64,000 bases of DNA, taken from contig NZ_CP046155.1 in NCBI RefSeq assembly GCF_016403105.1, positions 2,571,906-2,635,905 on the forward strand. The letters are read 5' to 3'. Under the pieces are notes generated by a model that worked only from the letters and a program-made list of their open reading frames with translations, searched no databases and was not told the origin of the DNA. Each line of letters opens with the position of its first letter. Position 1 is the stretch's first letter. This document shows, in pieces, positions 8,265-17,562 of this stretch. This stretch comes from Leptolyngbya sp. BL0902. GTDB taxonomy: Bacteria > Cyanobacteriota > Cyanobacteriia > Phormidesmidales > Phormidesmidaceae. The position numbers and the translations under genes are program-made.

Positions 8265-9095
8265 GGCGTGTCATCAATTGAGGTAAATTGGAAAGGCTAT
8301 TGTTAACCTGATATACCCAACCATGACGACCCGCCGCCATGCCCTACGCGACGACCAATGGGAACGCATTCAGGATCTGCTGCCCGGTTCTAAAGGCTGG
8401 GTCGGCGTGACCGCCCAGGACAATCGCCGATTTGTGGAGGCGGTGCTGTATCGCTATCGGGCCGGCATCCCCTGGCGAGATTTGCCAGAGCGCTTTGGGC
8501 ATTATCGCAAAGTCCATACCCGCTTCCGTCGCTGGGCGAAAACCGGAGTCTGGGAACGGCTCTTTCGCGCCTTAGCCAACGATGCCGATAACGAATACCA
8601 GATGATTGACAGCACTATCGTCCGCGCCCACCAGCACAGTGCTGGGGCAAAGGGGGGGATGCCAACGCTCAGTGCATCGGTCGCAGCAAAGGCGGATTAA
8701 GCACCAAAATCCATGCCACCTGCGATGCTTTGGGAAACCCGACGGGGCTTCATCTGACGCCCGGACAAGCCTGTGACCTCGATGGGGCAGATGTTCTGTT
8801 GGCCGATATTCCCACCGACACCGTGCTTGCCGATAAGGGCTATGACGCCGACAAACGGGTGATTGAGCCGCTCGAAGCCCAGGGCAAAACGGCGGTGATT
8901 CCGCCCAAACGCAACCGCAAGACACCCCGGGAGTATGACCGAGACTTGTACAAGGCCCGTCACCTGATTGAGAATTTCTTTGCCAAACTCAAACAATACC
9001 GAGCCATTGCCACCCGCTATGACAAGCTGGCCGAGACCTTTCTCAGCGCCATTTACATGGCGGCTTGCGTCATCTGGCTTATTTGATGACACGCC
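8265..9095 (+). mobile_element. IS5-family (IS427-like) insertion sequence, copy 1
   Basis: An 831-bp element with perfect 13-bp terminal inverted repeats GGCGTGTCATCAA (right end TTGATGACACGCC), flanked by the 4-bp direct repeat CTAG (8261-8264 and 9096-9099). CTAG fits the YTAR target preference known for IS5 relatives. It carries one transposase in two frames. An apparently identical copy lies at 39807-40637 in the same orientation. Confidence 0.95.
8323..9086 (+). CDS. IS5-family transposase, two frames (-1 frameshift)
   Basis: The first frame (8323-8700) encodes a DUF4096-type N-terminal domain: LRDDQWERIQDLLPG, GIPWRDLPERFGHYRKVHTR, and MIDSTIVRAHQHSAGAKGG, which carries the first DDE aspartate. 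The second frame runs to 9086 and has VLADKGYDADKR and the C-terminal ARHLIENFFAKLKQYRAIAT glutamate region. The frames join by a -1 shift at A3G7 (8649-8658), after which reading continues DANAQCIGRSKGGLSTKIHA. The shifted product would be 254 residues, normal for IS427-group transposases that use frameshifting. The 28-bp leader from the left end to the start holds a short A+T-rich promoter-like stretch. Confidence 0.92.
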
Positions 9096-9588
9096 CTAGA
9101 ACAACTGCGGGATCTGGGCATTCGCCTTGCCGTAGATGACTTTGGCACGGGGTATTCCTCCCTCAGCTATCTGCACCAGTTTCCCTTTGACTGCCTAAAA
9201 ATTGATCGTTCGTTCATCGAAAACGCCGATCAAGACTTTGAGAAACTAGAAATTCTTCAGTCCGTCGTGCGCCTTGCCTGGAATTTGGGTTTGGACGTGG
9301 TAGCCGAAGGCGTAGAGACCCATCGCCACTATGCCCAACTGAAGGCGTTGCGCTGCGAATCGGGCCAGGGCTATCTATTCTCCAAACCCCTACCCCCCGA
9401 TGCCGTTGAACAGGTGCTTCAGGAAGAACACAACCGCAGCCAAAACGAAGGGCAAGAGCCCGCGTAGTGGTCGCCGTTGAAAAAGCCCACTAGGGAGGCG
9501 GCAGACCAACCTGAGACAGGATATCTAGGGACTCCAAGGACAAGGCAATGCCAGGGGTGCGGTGATCCCCAGGGTAAAGCAGCACCCC

Positions 9589-9864
9589 CTAGCCGTTGAC
9601 GGAGACCTTCACCCCAACCTCTTCCCGCTGCTTGGGAACCGGGGCCGAGAGGTGGGCCGGAATAGGCTGCATGGGGGCCATGGTGCGGACGGTTTCAGGG
9701 GCCTGGACGGCTGCCTGCTCAGCCACTTGGTCGTTCTGATCCACCGCCTGGGCTGCATCCGCCGCATCCATCTGATCACAAATGGCCTTTGCGAGGGTCA
9801 TGGCGGCGTAGATGCCTGCGAGGTAGAGCACGAAGTCAAAGGCTCCGAAGTAAATCTGAAACAT
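9589..9864 (-). CDS. Small membrane protein of unknown function
   Basis: A 91-residue protein with one N-terminal hydrophobic segment (FDFVLYLAGIYAAMTLAKAI), then an Ala/Gln/Asp-rich middle and a Pro-rich tail ending VGVKVSVNG. A clear GGGAGGAG ribosome site sits 8 bases before ATG 9864. I do not recognise the family. It is 93 bp from the stop of smtB on the same strand, so it could be a downstream member of that transcript, but nothing ties it to metal handling. Confidence 0.6.
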   Translation of the reverse strand: MFQIYFGAFDFVLYLAGIYAAMTLAKAICDQMDAADAAQAVDQNDQVAEQAAVQAPETVRTMAPMQPIPAHLSAPVPKQREEVGVKVSVNG

Positions 9865-9957
9865 GGGCGATCTCCTCCCACTGGTATAGACGACGGCACA
9901 GAGGACTGAACAAACTAATTGGGCCGATATTATCTCAATTTTTTGACTTGTGCAGAT

Positions 9958-10302
9958 TCAATCCAGGGGATGGGGCTCGTCTAAATGCTCGGAGGCGGCG
10001 TGGTAAAGGTCAAAAATGTGGTGGTCGGTGAGGCGATACACCACGGTGCGCCCCTGCTTTTGGCGGCTCACCAGGCGCAGACTGCGAAGGGTGCGTAACT
10101 GATGGGACACCGCCGATTCGCTCATGGCCACCACCGCCGCCAGTTCTCCCACGCGCCGTTCCCCTAGGGCCAGGGCAGACAAAATCCGCCAGCGGTTAGG
10201 ATCCCCCAGACCACCAAAAAACTCGGCCATTCGCTCCGCTTTCTCCAGGCTCAGAATTTCTGGCACAGACTCAACCGAGGGCTGGGGAGAAGGGGAAGAC
10301 AT
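9958..10302 (-). CDS. smtB: ArsR/SmtB family metal-sensing repressor
   Basis: A 114-residue winged-helix repressor. The HTH is VAMSESAVSHQLRTLRSLRL and the wing is RQKQGRTVVYRL. The C-terminal helix reads TDHHIFDLYHAASEHLDE, preserving the Asp, His, His, Glu ligands of the alpha-5 zinc site of Synechococcus SmtB. The Cys of the N-terminal alpha-3 site is absent (VGELAAVVA), so zinc is expected to be sensed only at alpha-5. It is divergent from the metallothionein gene with two operator-like palindromes between them, the classic smt arrangement. Metal binding should release the DNA and induce both genes. Confidence 0.88.
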   Translation of the reverse strand: MSSPSPQPSVESVPEILSLEKAERMAEFFGGLGDPNRWRILSALALGERRVGELAAVVAMSESAVSHQLRTLRSLRLVSRQKQGRTVVYRLTDHHIFDLYHAASEHLDEPHPLD

Positions 10303-10405
10303 CGAGATTTCAAGGCAGGTTCACAACAACCCAAATTGTCCTACCAGAGGCGGCAGGGTTAGGCATTATTTCTAGTCTTGTCCAGCTTAACAAATTCTCA
10401 ACCCC

Positions 10406-10451
10406 TGAACAGTTGTTCATGGGTTAACATGAAACCATGAACAACAATTCA
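10406..10451. promoter_or_regulatory. SmtB-type operator pair
   Basis: Two 6-2-6 palindromes lie between smtB and smtA: TGAACAGTTGTTCA (10406-10419) and TGAACAACAATTCA (10438-10451). Both match the TGAACA-N2-TGTTCA core bound by SmtB/ZiaR-type repressors. A linking palindrome TTCATG/CATGAA sits between them. Regulator assignment is inferred from position and family. Confidence 0.75.
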
Positions 10452-10475
10452 TCTTTATAGATGATAGGAGACCCC

Positions 10476-10646
10476 ATGACCGCCGTAACCCAAATGAAAT
10501 GCGCCTGCGACTCTTGTCTGTGCATCGTGGACACCAGCAAAGCCCTCGAAAAAGATGGCCACTACTATTGCAGCGAAGCCTGCGCCAGCGGACATGCCAG
10601 CGGCGAGGGCTGCGGCCATAAGGGCTGTGGCTGTCACGGCAGCTAG
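10476..10646 (+). CDS. smtA: Bacterial metallothionein SmtA
   Basis: A 56-residue cysteine-rich zinc/cadmium-binding protein. Cysteines appear as KCACDSCLC, YYCSEACASGH and GEGCGHKGCGCHGS, with the GATA-like zinc-finger order and the His ligands known from SmtA/BmtA. ATG 10476 (MTAVTQ) is chosen because TAGGAG precedes it by 7 bases; an in-frame ATG 15 bases upstream lacks a site. It is expected to be induced by zinc through the divergent smtB product and to buffer excess metal in the cytoplasm. Confidence 0.93.
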   Translation: MTAVTQMKCACDSCLCIVDTSKALEKDGHYYCSEACASGHASGEGCGHKGCGCHGS

Positions 10647-10679
10647 CCTCATCCCAGGGCAGCTTAGCTTATCCACCAG

Positions 10680-10714
10680 TCCTCTCCCTAGTGCCCCAGC
10701 AGCACGGGAGAGGG
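10680..10714 (+). terminator. Terminator-like hairpin after smtA
   Basis: CCTCTCCC (10681-10688) pairs with GGGAGAGG (10706-10713), followed by gcgcttt. It is a plausible but weak terminator for smtA; it also resembles the CTCTCCC palindromic repeats seen elsewhere in the window. Confidence 0.4.
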
Positions 10715-10782
10715 CGCTTTGGATCACCTCCGCATCCTGCGCCTAGGGATGGAGCAAGGGCCGGGGGCAGCGGTTATCCCAG

Positions 10783-11769
10783 CTAGCGGGATTGGAAGAT
10801 GTTTTGCACCATGGATTTTTCGCTACGGCGACTGGCTTGGTCAAGGGCATCAATTTCCCCGGCATCCAACATCCAGCCGAGGGCTCCCAGGTTTTGTTCA
10901 GCCTGAGCGAGGGATTTCGCGCCTGGGATAGGAATGGTGCCCTTAGCCATACACCAGTTGAGGGCCACCTGGGCCGATGTTTTTTGGCGCTGGGCCGCAA
11001 TGTCGCCTAGGGTTTGCTGGAGGGGTTGAATCTTGGGCAGCAGTTGGCGGAACAGCCCCCCCCTCAGCCCCGGAGGGAAGGGCCCCTCCGCCGAGTATTT
11101 TCCAGTCAGCAGGCCCAGGGCTAAGGGGCTGTAGGCCATCAGGCGAATCCCTAAATCATCACAGAGATCCTTCAGTCCCAGGTCTACGATGGGGTAGGTG
11201 GAGAGAAGGGAATACTGAACTTGCAGGGTGAGGATGGGTATGCCCCGCGCCTGGAACCGCTGATGGGCCAGCTTTAGGCGCTTAGGGCCAAAGTTGGAAA
11301 GGCCAATGCCCTTAATCTGCCCCTGCTCGTAGAGATCCATCAACCCCTCCAGAAACGGCCCCTCCTGCCAGGGGGCGTAGTTGGCGGTAGACCAGTGCAT
11401 CTGGGCCAGGTCAATGGGCCGTCCTAGCCGCTGGGCCGAGGCGGCTCCGGCTTGCCTCACCGACCGTCGAGTGATGCGCCAGGGATAGGCCGCTAGCTTG
11501 GTGGCCAGACAAATCTGATCTTGGTTTGGCCCAGCATAGGCGCTGGCAAACTGCCCTAGCAGGGTTTCACTGCGGCCCTTCAGCCGACCTGTGCCGTAGG
11601 AGTCACCGCTGTCAAAGAGGGTTACTCCCCGCGCCACGCAGGCATTAAAAACCCGCTGCAATTCGTCGTCCATGGCGGGGTTGTAGCCCCACAGCAGGCG
11701 GTTGCCCCAAGCCCAAGTGCCGCAGCCCATGGGTGGCAAGGACAAGGAAGTTAGGGAAGAAAGGGGCAT
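10783..11769 (-). CDS. Aldo/keto reductase
   Basis: A 328-residue NADPH-dependent oxidoreductase with a TIM-barrel. Catalytic tetrad regions are visible: LFDSGDSYGTGRLKGRSE (Asp and Tyr), LATKLAAYPW (Lys) and DLAQMHWSTANYAPW (His). IKGIGLSNFG and the nucleotide-binding C-terminal segment TIPIPGAKSLAQAEQNLGAL are typical. The start ATG 11769 is 3 bp past the stop of the response regulator gene upstream, so it is probably the last gene of that operon. The physiological substrate is unknown. Confidence 0.9.
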   Translation of the reverse strand: MPLSSLTSLSLPPMGCGTWAWGNRLLWGYNPAMDDELQRVFNACVARGVTLFDSGDSYGTGRLKGRSETLLGQFASAYAGPNQDQICLATKLAAYPWRITRRSVRQAGAASAQRLGRPIDLAQMHWSTANYAPWQEGPFLEGLMDLYEQGQIKGIGLSNFGPKRLKLAHQRFQARGIPILTLQVQYSLLSTYPIVDLGLKDLCDDLGIRLMAYSPLALGLLTGKYSAEGPFPPGLRGGLFRQLLPKIQPLQQTLGDIAAQRQKTSAQVALNWCMAKGTIPIPGAKSLAQAEQNLGALGWMLDAGEIDALDQASRRSEKSMVQNIFQSR

Positions 11770-11772
11770 AGA

Positions 11773-14001
11773 TCAAGACAGGCTAGACAACGGGGCCTCG
11801 GTGTTCAACCGCGCCGATTGCAGATATAGCACAGCCTGGTCTAGGGGCAAGGGTTTGGCGAACAGATAGCCCTGGGCCGCCTCGCAGCCGAGCTGGCGGA
11901 GCTGCTGCCGTTGCTCTTCGGTTTCCACCCCTTCGGCAATACAGTCCATCGCTAGGTTGTGGGCTAGGTCAATGATGGCCTGCACAATGCCCTGTCTTTC
12001 CGGCTGCATTTGGTTGACGAAGGATCGATCAATTTTGAGGGTTTCTACCGCAAACTGACTGAGGTAGCGCAGCGACGAATATCCCGTGCCAAAGTCGTCA
12101 ATGCTGAGGGTAATCCCACGCTGATGAATGGCGTCAAGGGTGTAGGCAATGCTATCCGATTGCTCTAGCAAAATACGTTCAGTAATTTCTAGCTTGAGGC
12201 GACAACCCTGCGCTCCGGTTTCGGCCAAAATGTGGTCGAGGGTTTGGATAAAGCGATTATCTCGAAACTGTTGGCCAGACACGTTGATGCTAACCTTAAA
12301 CCGATCACTCAGCTTTTCTTGGGCTTCCCATTCGGCGATGGTTTGGCAAACCTGATACAGAATTTGCTTGCCAATGGGCTTAATCAGCCCAGTATCTTCT
12401 GCCAGGTCGATAAATACCCCTGGCATCACTAAGCCCTGTTGAGGGTGTTGCCATCGAGCAAGGGCCTCAAAGCCCACTAAAATATCAGACTGCAAATCAA
12501 TAATAGGCTGATAGTGAACCGTAAAGGCTTCGGTGCTGATCGCTTCTCGCAGCTCATTTTCAAGGGTGAGCAGAGACAACGCCTTTTGATACATTTCCAT
12601 GCCAAAGATTTCGTAGCGATTACGACCACCTTCCTTGGCTCGATAGAGGGCAATATCTACATCCCTAAAAATTTCATTGCTGTTTGTATAGGTGGCACTG
12701 CCAATCAAAATTCCAATACTAGCGGAGGTAAAAATAATCTTTCCATCTACTTCCAATGGGTTTTCTAGGGCACGGTTAATAACTTCAGCAACCTGAACCA
12801 CCTCTTGGATATGATTGACATTATCTAGGAAAATAACAAATTCGTCGCCGCCCCAACGAGAAACCATATCCACCTTGCGGACCGTGGTTTTTAAAAGTTC
12901 AGCCACGGCAATCAGCAGTTTATCGCCGATCAAATGGCCAAGGCTATCATTAACCGCCTTGAACCGATCTAGGTCGATCATGAGCAGCCCGAACTGGCGA
13001 CCAGGTTGACGACGACACTGCAAAATTTCCATTTCCAGTCGTTTGGCTAGCCAGTCTCGATTAGGAAGATGGGTGAGGGCATCGTGGAGGGCATCATAGC
13101 GGAGTTGCCGCTCGATTTTGATCCGCCGGGTGACATCCCGCGAACTGGTGACAATTCCCGTAATGGGGCTGTCCTCATCCATAATGGATTTAGCCAGGGT
13201 CTCAATCCAAACGTAGCGCCCCGACTGACTTCGCAACCGATAGGCGCTGGTAATAGAATCAGCGCTCTGAAAAGACTCTTGAAAATGCAGTTGGAGGCAG
13301 GGAAGATCGTCGGGATGGCAGAGATCTTGGATATTTTTACCCTGTAATTCCTCCGGGCTGTAGCCCAATAGGGTTTGCACCGAGGGGCTGATGTACAAAA
13401 ACTCGCCCTGGTGGTTGTGGAGACAAACTAGATCGCCCATGTGATTGGCAATGAGGCGATAGCGAGCTTCGCTAAGCCGGAGGTCTTCCTCTACATTTTG
13501 GCGCACCTGAATTTCTGCGTGAAGGGCCTGATTGGCCTGGGCGAGTTCCTGGGTGCGCTGCTGAACTAATGCCTCTAGTTCCTGATTAAATTGCTGAAGT
13601 TGTTGCTGGGCATGGCGAAGGCTGAGCTGGGTATTGATACGCGCGATAACCTCCACCATTTTGACAGGTTTGGAGAGGTAGTCTACCCCGCCCACTTCAA
13701 AGGCTTTGACCTTATCAAAGGGATCGTCTAGGGCACTGACAAAAATGACCGGAATCGCTTGGGTGGCACTATGGGATTTGAGGGCTTGGCAGACCTCATA
13801 GCCATCCATATCTGGCAGCATAATATCGAGCAAAATGAGGTCGATCTTGGCCAACTGGGCTACCGTCAGGGCCATTGCGCCCGTTAACACACCGCGTGTT
13901 TCGTAGCCGTGGTTGGTCAGTTCTCGCGTTAGGAGGTGGAGATTATCAGGAATGTCGTCAACCACCAGGATGGTTGGCTTAGGCGAAGGGGCGAGACTCA
14001 T
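11773..14001 (-). CDS. Response regulator with PAS, GGDEF and EAL domains
   Basis: A 742-residue two-headed c-di-GMP protein. Domains in order: receiver (about 8-125; [10 protein letters not shown], phospho-Asp in [15 protein letters not shown], Lys in VDYLSKPVK), coiled coil (135-175), PAS (about 175-290; [20 protein letters not shown]), GGDEF (about 305-465; intact [12 protein letters not shown]), and EAL (about 480-735; [38 protein letters not shown]). Both catalytic motifs are intact. It overlaps the upstream hybrid kinase gene by 23 bp, so the kinase is its likely phosphodonor. It may compensate for the IS-broken GGDEF/EAL gene nearby. Confidence 0.95.
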   Translation of the reverse strand: MSLAPSPKPTILVVDDIPDNLHLLTRELTNHGYETRGVLTGAMALTVAQLAKIDLILLDIMLPDMDGYEVCQALKSHSATQAIPVIFVSALDDPFDKVKAFEVGGVDYLSKPVKMVEVIARINTQLSLRHAQQQLQQFNQELEALVQQRTQELAQANQALHAEIQVRQNVEEDLRLSEARYRLIANHMGDLVCLHNHQGEFLYISPSVQTLLGYSPEELQGKNIQDLCHPDDLPCLQLHFQESFQSADSITSAYRLRSQSGRYVWIETLAKSIMDEDSPITGIVTSSRDVTRRIKIERQLRYDALHDALTHLPNRDWLAKRLEMEILQCRRQPGRQFGLLMIDLDRFKAVNDSLGHLIGDKLLIAVAELLKTTVRKVDMVSRWGGDEFVIFLDNVNHIQEVVQVAEVINRALENPLEVDGKIIFTSASIGILIGSATYTNSNEIFRDVDIALYRAKEGGRNRYEIFGMEMYQKALSLLTLENELREAISTEAFTVHYQPIIDLQSDILVGFEALARWQHPQQGLVMPGVFIDLAEDTGLIKPIGKQILYQVCQTIAEWEAQEKLSDRFKVSINVSGQQFRDNRFIQTLDHILAETGAQGCRLKLEITERILLEQSDSIAYTLDAIHQRGITLSIDDFGTGYSSLRYLSQFAVETLKIDRSFVNQMQPERQGIVQAIIDLAHNLAMDCIAEGVETEEQRQQLRQLGCEAAQGYLFAKPLPLDQAVLYLQSARLNTEAPLSSLS

Positions 14002-17000
14002 CTTGGCTGCGGGTAAGGATCATAATCTTATCAAATTGAAAATTTTCAATGCATTCCATTAGGGCTTGTCGCAAATCAGCTTGGTCGTCTGGCAAGTCGT
14101 TGATTAGGGCTTGGAGGGCGGTTTGGTCGGCCTGGGTGGCATAGCGATAAAGCTGATCGCGCCACTCGCTAGGGAGATCGGCTAAACTTTCTGCCGATAA
14201 AGGTAGGGATGGTGGGGGGGCTGGTAATGGCGCTTGGCTCGGTTCGGCATAGACAAACTGGACTCCCAAATGTTGGATTAGTTTTTCGACAATGACAGCC
14301 TGGTGGAAGGGTTTTCGCACAAAGTCGTCACACCCGGCATCTAACACCAGTTGGCGCTCCGATTCAAAAATGCTGGCGGTGAGGGCAATGATGGCCGTGG
14401 CCTGTCCTTGGAGGTGGCCTTTGATATGGCGAGTGGCAGCATAGCCATCCATAATGGGCATCCGCATATCCATCCAGATTAAGTTAGGATGCCAATCCTC
14501 CCATTGTTCAATGGCCTCCTGGCCGTTGCTGGCCTCCCGCACGCTAAACCCTAAGTCGGAGAGGAAGCGGTTGAGTAGGGCGCGGTTGCTGGGCTGGTCG
14601 TCCACAATCAGCAGCCGCCACTCTGGGGAGAAGGGGTCGATCCCTACCGGGATACGCGCCTTGACCGGGACAGGCTGGAGTTCCTCCTTGGCAATTTCTA
14701 CCGGGAACGTCACTCGAAATTGGGTGCCTACCCCCACCTGGCTTTGGACGGCGATAGCTCCACCCATCAACTGCACAAACTGATCGCTAATCCGCAGCCC
14801 TAGCCCGGTGCCCTCGTGGCTGGCTTTGCCCAATTCAGTCTGGGAGAAGGCTTTGAACAGCAGGGGCAGTTCCTCTGGGGCTATGCCGGGGCCTGTGTCC
14901 TCAACGTCCATCTGAAGCCACAGAATTTTCTCATCAGGGAGCTGGTCGGAGAGGGGCTGTACCCGCAGCGTTACCCGCCCCCGATCGGTAAACTTGATGG
15001 CGTTGCCCATGAGGTTGATCAACACCTGGCGCAGCTTACGCTCGTCTGCGTTGATCACCAGGGGCAGATCGGGGGATCGCTCTACCACCAGGCTGAGATC
15101 CTTAGCCTCAGCCCTGGGGCGGAAGAGATCTTCGATGCTGTCGATCAGCCCATCTAAATGGAAGTTGTCAGGACGCAGGCTCATCTGGCCCGCCTCAATT
15201 TTGGCTAGGTCTAAAATGTCGTTGATCAGATCCAGCAGGTGGGTACCGCTGCTTTGAATGACGTTGAGATCGGCGCGGTGGGCCTGAAGTTCGGGCCGAC
15301 GGCTGAGCAACTCCGTGAAGCCTAGGATGGCGTTGAGGGGAGTGCGAAGTTCGTGGCTCATGTTGGCCAAAAACTCGCTCTTGGTCTGGTTGGCCACCTC
15401 AGCTTTTTGGCGGGCCTGCTGAAGCTCCTGAAATTTATCGGTGAGGGTAGCGGTCATCTGCTGAAAGTTTGTCACCAGGGATCGCAGTTCCACCACAGGG
15501 CTGCTGGGCCAGCGAATGGTGCGCTGCTCTAGCACCTGGGCAGGCAGGTTGGTGGTCACTTGAGCCAGATCAAACAACGGCTTCACAAACTCATGGCTGA
15601 GGGCCGCTGCAATGGCCAAGGCCACCCCTGTCACCAGCATCAAAATAAACAGCGATTGAATCAGTGCCTGTTGTACCTGCTTCGCCTGGGGATAGGCAAA
15701 GGATTCCACAATTAGCGTCCATCCGGTCAGGGCAGATAGGGGCGTTTCCCTAACAAACCGGGAATTGCGCCAGCGCATGATGTACAGCGGATGGTAGAGC
15801 GGATTGCCGGGGGTCGGCAGAAGCTGGTAGGTCAAGTCTCCCAGGGGAACTGCTTCCCCCGATTGGCGCAGGTCGAGATCGGTGCCCCACGGACGAGTTT
15901 GGTCGGTACTCACCAGCACCCGCTGGTTAGGGTCGAGCAGGGTGAGCTGAAACTGAATATCCTGGGTAGTATCCAGTAGAATGCTCTTGAGCGCCGTCAG
16001 ATCAATTTCACCCCACACCCGCCCCTGAATTTCGCCCTGGCTAATGATGGGCTGGCTCAGGAGGGCACTATCTTCCTGACTGCTATCTTCGCCCAGGCTC
16101 TCCAAAACCAGAGACGGGGATGTATTCCGAGATAGAGGCAACTGGGGCAGTCGTAGGGGATGGGTAGGCCCTTGATCTGTGGTGGTGTGGGCGATGATAT
16201 CGTTGGCCCCATTTGTGACTACCAAATGCCGAAAATCAGACACCAGGGCTTGAATGGTGGCGGCCTGGGCCTGGAGGATGGGCTGGGTATTCACCGAGAG
16301 GGGGGCTTGGGTCGCCGCTGCCGTGGCGACATTGGCCAGGGTGTCGGTGGCTTTTACGTGGCGCTGGTACCAACTGTCTAGCCGATTGACCAAGGGCTGA
16401 GACACGAGTTCCAGATGAATTTGCTCCTCCGCCACAATATCAGCGACCACTCGGTGGCTATTCACGGCCATCAGCAACAGCGTAGGGAAAAACGCCGACG
16501 CCACCAACAGGTTAAACAGCGTTTGCTGAAGGTACAACGCACTGGCTGACTGGGGCCGCCCCAGCCAACGATGGATGGGCGTATAGGTAATCAACAAGCT
16601 GGCAATCAGCGCATTAAAAATGCCATTAATCGCCTGCTTCAGCATGACAATCTGGGTTTGAGTAGAGTCTAGGCTTAGCACTTGGCCATAAAATAGCCAC
16701 ACCAGCGGAATGCCAAGGGCGACCCAGTAAATTGCCGTCAGCAGCACCAAATTGCGCTGGCGCTGACGGGTATATAACCAGGCCACAAACAAATATTCAG
16801 CGGCAAAAATAATGACGGCATAGGGGTGATTCCACAAAAAATAGGTGCACAGCCCCCCGGCGATGGCCGCCACGCCCCCCCAGCGCAATCCATAGAAATT
16901 GAGCACCAGCCAGACGGCAATGGTGCCAAAGAGGAAGTCAATGTGAAAGAAAAGTGACCAGCGAAAATAGTTGCCCAGCACCGCCAGGGTCAGCAACACC

Positions 17001-17071
17001 CCCAAGCCCAGCCAACTTCGGGGGCTACGGCGGCCAAGGACGAACAGAGACTCACCGACAATAGTGGCCAT
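13979..17071 (-). CDS. Membrane hybrid sensor histidine kinase
   Basis: A 1030-residue sensor kinase. An N-terminal block of about six to seven transmembrane helices (residues 15-210) precedes a large periplasmic cache-like sensor (about 225-475) and another helix ([20 protein letters not shown]). Then come a HAMP-like linker, coiled coil, HisKA with phospho-His in [16 protein letters not shown], HATPase ([31 protein letters not shown]), and a receiver domain with Asp in [14 protein letters not shown]. The last ~80 residues are helical but lack an obvious Hpt His motif. Its 3' end overlaps the response regulator gene by 23 bp, indicating a dedicated pair. The signal is unknown. Confidence 0.93.
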   Translation of the reverse strand: MATIVGESLFVLGRRSPRSWLGLGVLLTLAVLGNYFRWSLFFHIDFLFGTIAVWLVLNFYGLRWGGVAAIAGGLCTYFLWNHPYAVIIFAAEYLFVAWLYTRQRQRNLVLLTAIYWVALGIPLVWLFYGQVLSLDSTQTQIVMLKQAINGIFNALIASLLITYTPIHRWLGRPQSASALYLQQTLFNLLVASAFFPTLLLMAVNSHRVVADIVAEEQIHLELVSQPLVNRLDSWYQRHVKATDTLANVATAAATQAPLSVNTQPILQAQAATIQALVSDFRHLVVTNGANDIIAHTTTDQGPTHPLRLPQLPLSRNTSPSLVLESLGEDSSQEDSALLSQPIISQGEIQGRVWGEIDLTALKSILLDTTQDIQFQLTLLDPNQRVLVSTDQTRPWGTDLDLRQSGEAVPLGDLTYQLLPTPGNPLYHPLYIMRWRNSRFVRETPLSALTGWTLIVESFAYPQAKQVQQALIQSLFILMLVTGVALAIAAALSHEFVKPLFDLAQVTTNLPAQVLEQRTIRWPSSPVVELRSLVTNFQQMTATLTDKFQELQQARQKAEVANQTKSEFLANMSHELRTPLNAILGFTELLSRRPELQAHRADLNVIQSSGTHLLDLINDILDLAKIEAGQMSLRPDNFHLDGLIDSIEDLFRPRAEAKDLSLVVERSPDLPLVINADERKLRQVLINLMGNAIKFTDRGRVTLRVQPLSDQLPDEKILWLQMDVEDTGPGIAPEELPLLFKAFSQTELGKASHEGTGLGLRISDQFVQLMGGAIAVQSQVGVGTQFRVTFPVEIAKEELQPVPVKARIPVGIDPFSPEWRLLIVDDQPSNRALLNRFLSDLGFSVREASNGQEAIEQWEDWHPNLIWMDMRMPIMDGYAATRHIKGHLQGQATAIIALTASIFESERQLVLDAGCDDFVRKPFHQAVIVEKLIQHLGVQFVYAEPSQAPLPAPPPSLPLSAESLADLPSEWRDQLYRYATQADQTALQALINDLPDDQADLRQALMECIENFQFDKIMILTRSQDESRPFA

Positions 17072-17330
17072 GGCAGATCACGAAGGACGATCAGGGAAAA
17101 TACGAGGAGGCCGTGGAAGGGATCCTATACCCCTATCACACGTCCTACCTCGCATCTTACTAGCCTTAAAATGCCCAACCGACGCCAAAACTTGCAGAGG
17201 CAAAAGAACTTAATTTACCTTAACCCGCCTATCCGACTTTCCCGACCTATGGGACGAAAAGACACCCCCATACCACAGCAATCGCCCACCCAAGACAGGC
17301 AACCCACCGATCAGGGCAGCGGAATAGAGA

Positions 17331-17445
17331 CTCAGTAGAGCACAAACACGCTCGTTGGCCACGATCTAGCCCTCACCCTCAACCCATCTCCCAGGGGGAA
17401 GAGGGATTTAGGGTAAGGGCTGCGGGGACTTTGCGATCTACTGAG
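17331..17445. repeat. Nested inverted repeat upstream of htpG
   Basis: Perfect 9-bp outer arms CTCAGTAGA (17331-17339) and TCTACTGAG (17437-17445) enclose an inner stem AGCCCTCACCCT (17368-17379) / AGGGTAAGGGCT (17410-17421). The inner core is of the cctcaccctcaacccatctccc type seen again near 31.7 kb. The rest of the 491-base spacer 17072-17562 presumably holds the divergent promoters; no other feature is seen. Confidence 0.6.
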
Positions 17446-17562
17446 ACTGGGGGGTAGGGGCAACCGTACCTGGCGAGGGAGGGAATTGCCGCTTGTGCTG
17501 GGAGGGGTGCAGCGTCAAAAATGCCCATAGCACTGCAGACCTAACCAAGTAACTGAACCGCC

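Larger units (their letters stand above)
6887..9467 (+). pseudogene. PAS-GGDEF-EAL protein gene disrupted by IS
   Basis: A c-di-GMP turnover gene cut by the IS at 8265-9095. The 5' part encodes a PAS-like sensor (DHLPDAILVVGANGQLLFGN), a GGDEF domain with intact RLGGDEFAVLV, and the first half of an EAL domain with intact IIGFEALVRWQHP. The 3' part resumes at 9096 with [16 protein letters not shown] and VVAEGVETHRHY. Removing the IS and one CTAG joins IATL to EQLRDLGIR in frame and gives a 581-codon protein of normal length. As it stands, the protein ends at a TGA just inside the IS and lacks the DDFG metal site, so phosphodiesterase activity should be lost; cyclase activity could survive. 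An upstream GTG at 6788 is an alternative start. Confidence 0.85.

Noticed and set aside
9562-9909. Rightward 115-codon frame opposite the small membrane protein gene
   Set aside because: No ribosome site or motif; the minus-strand frame has GGGAGGAG and a clear membrane helix.
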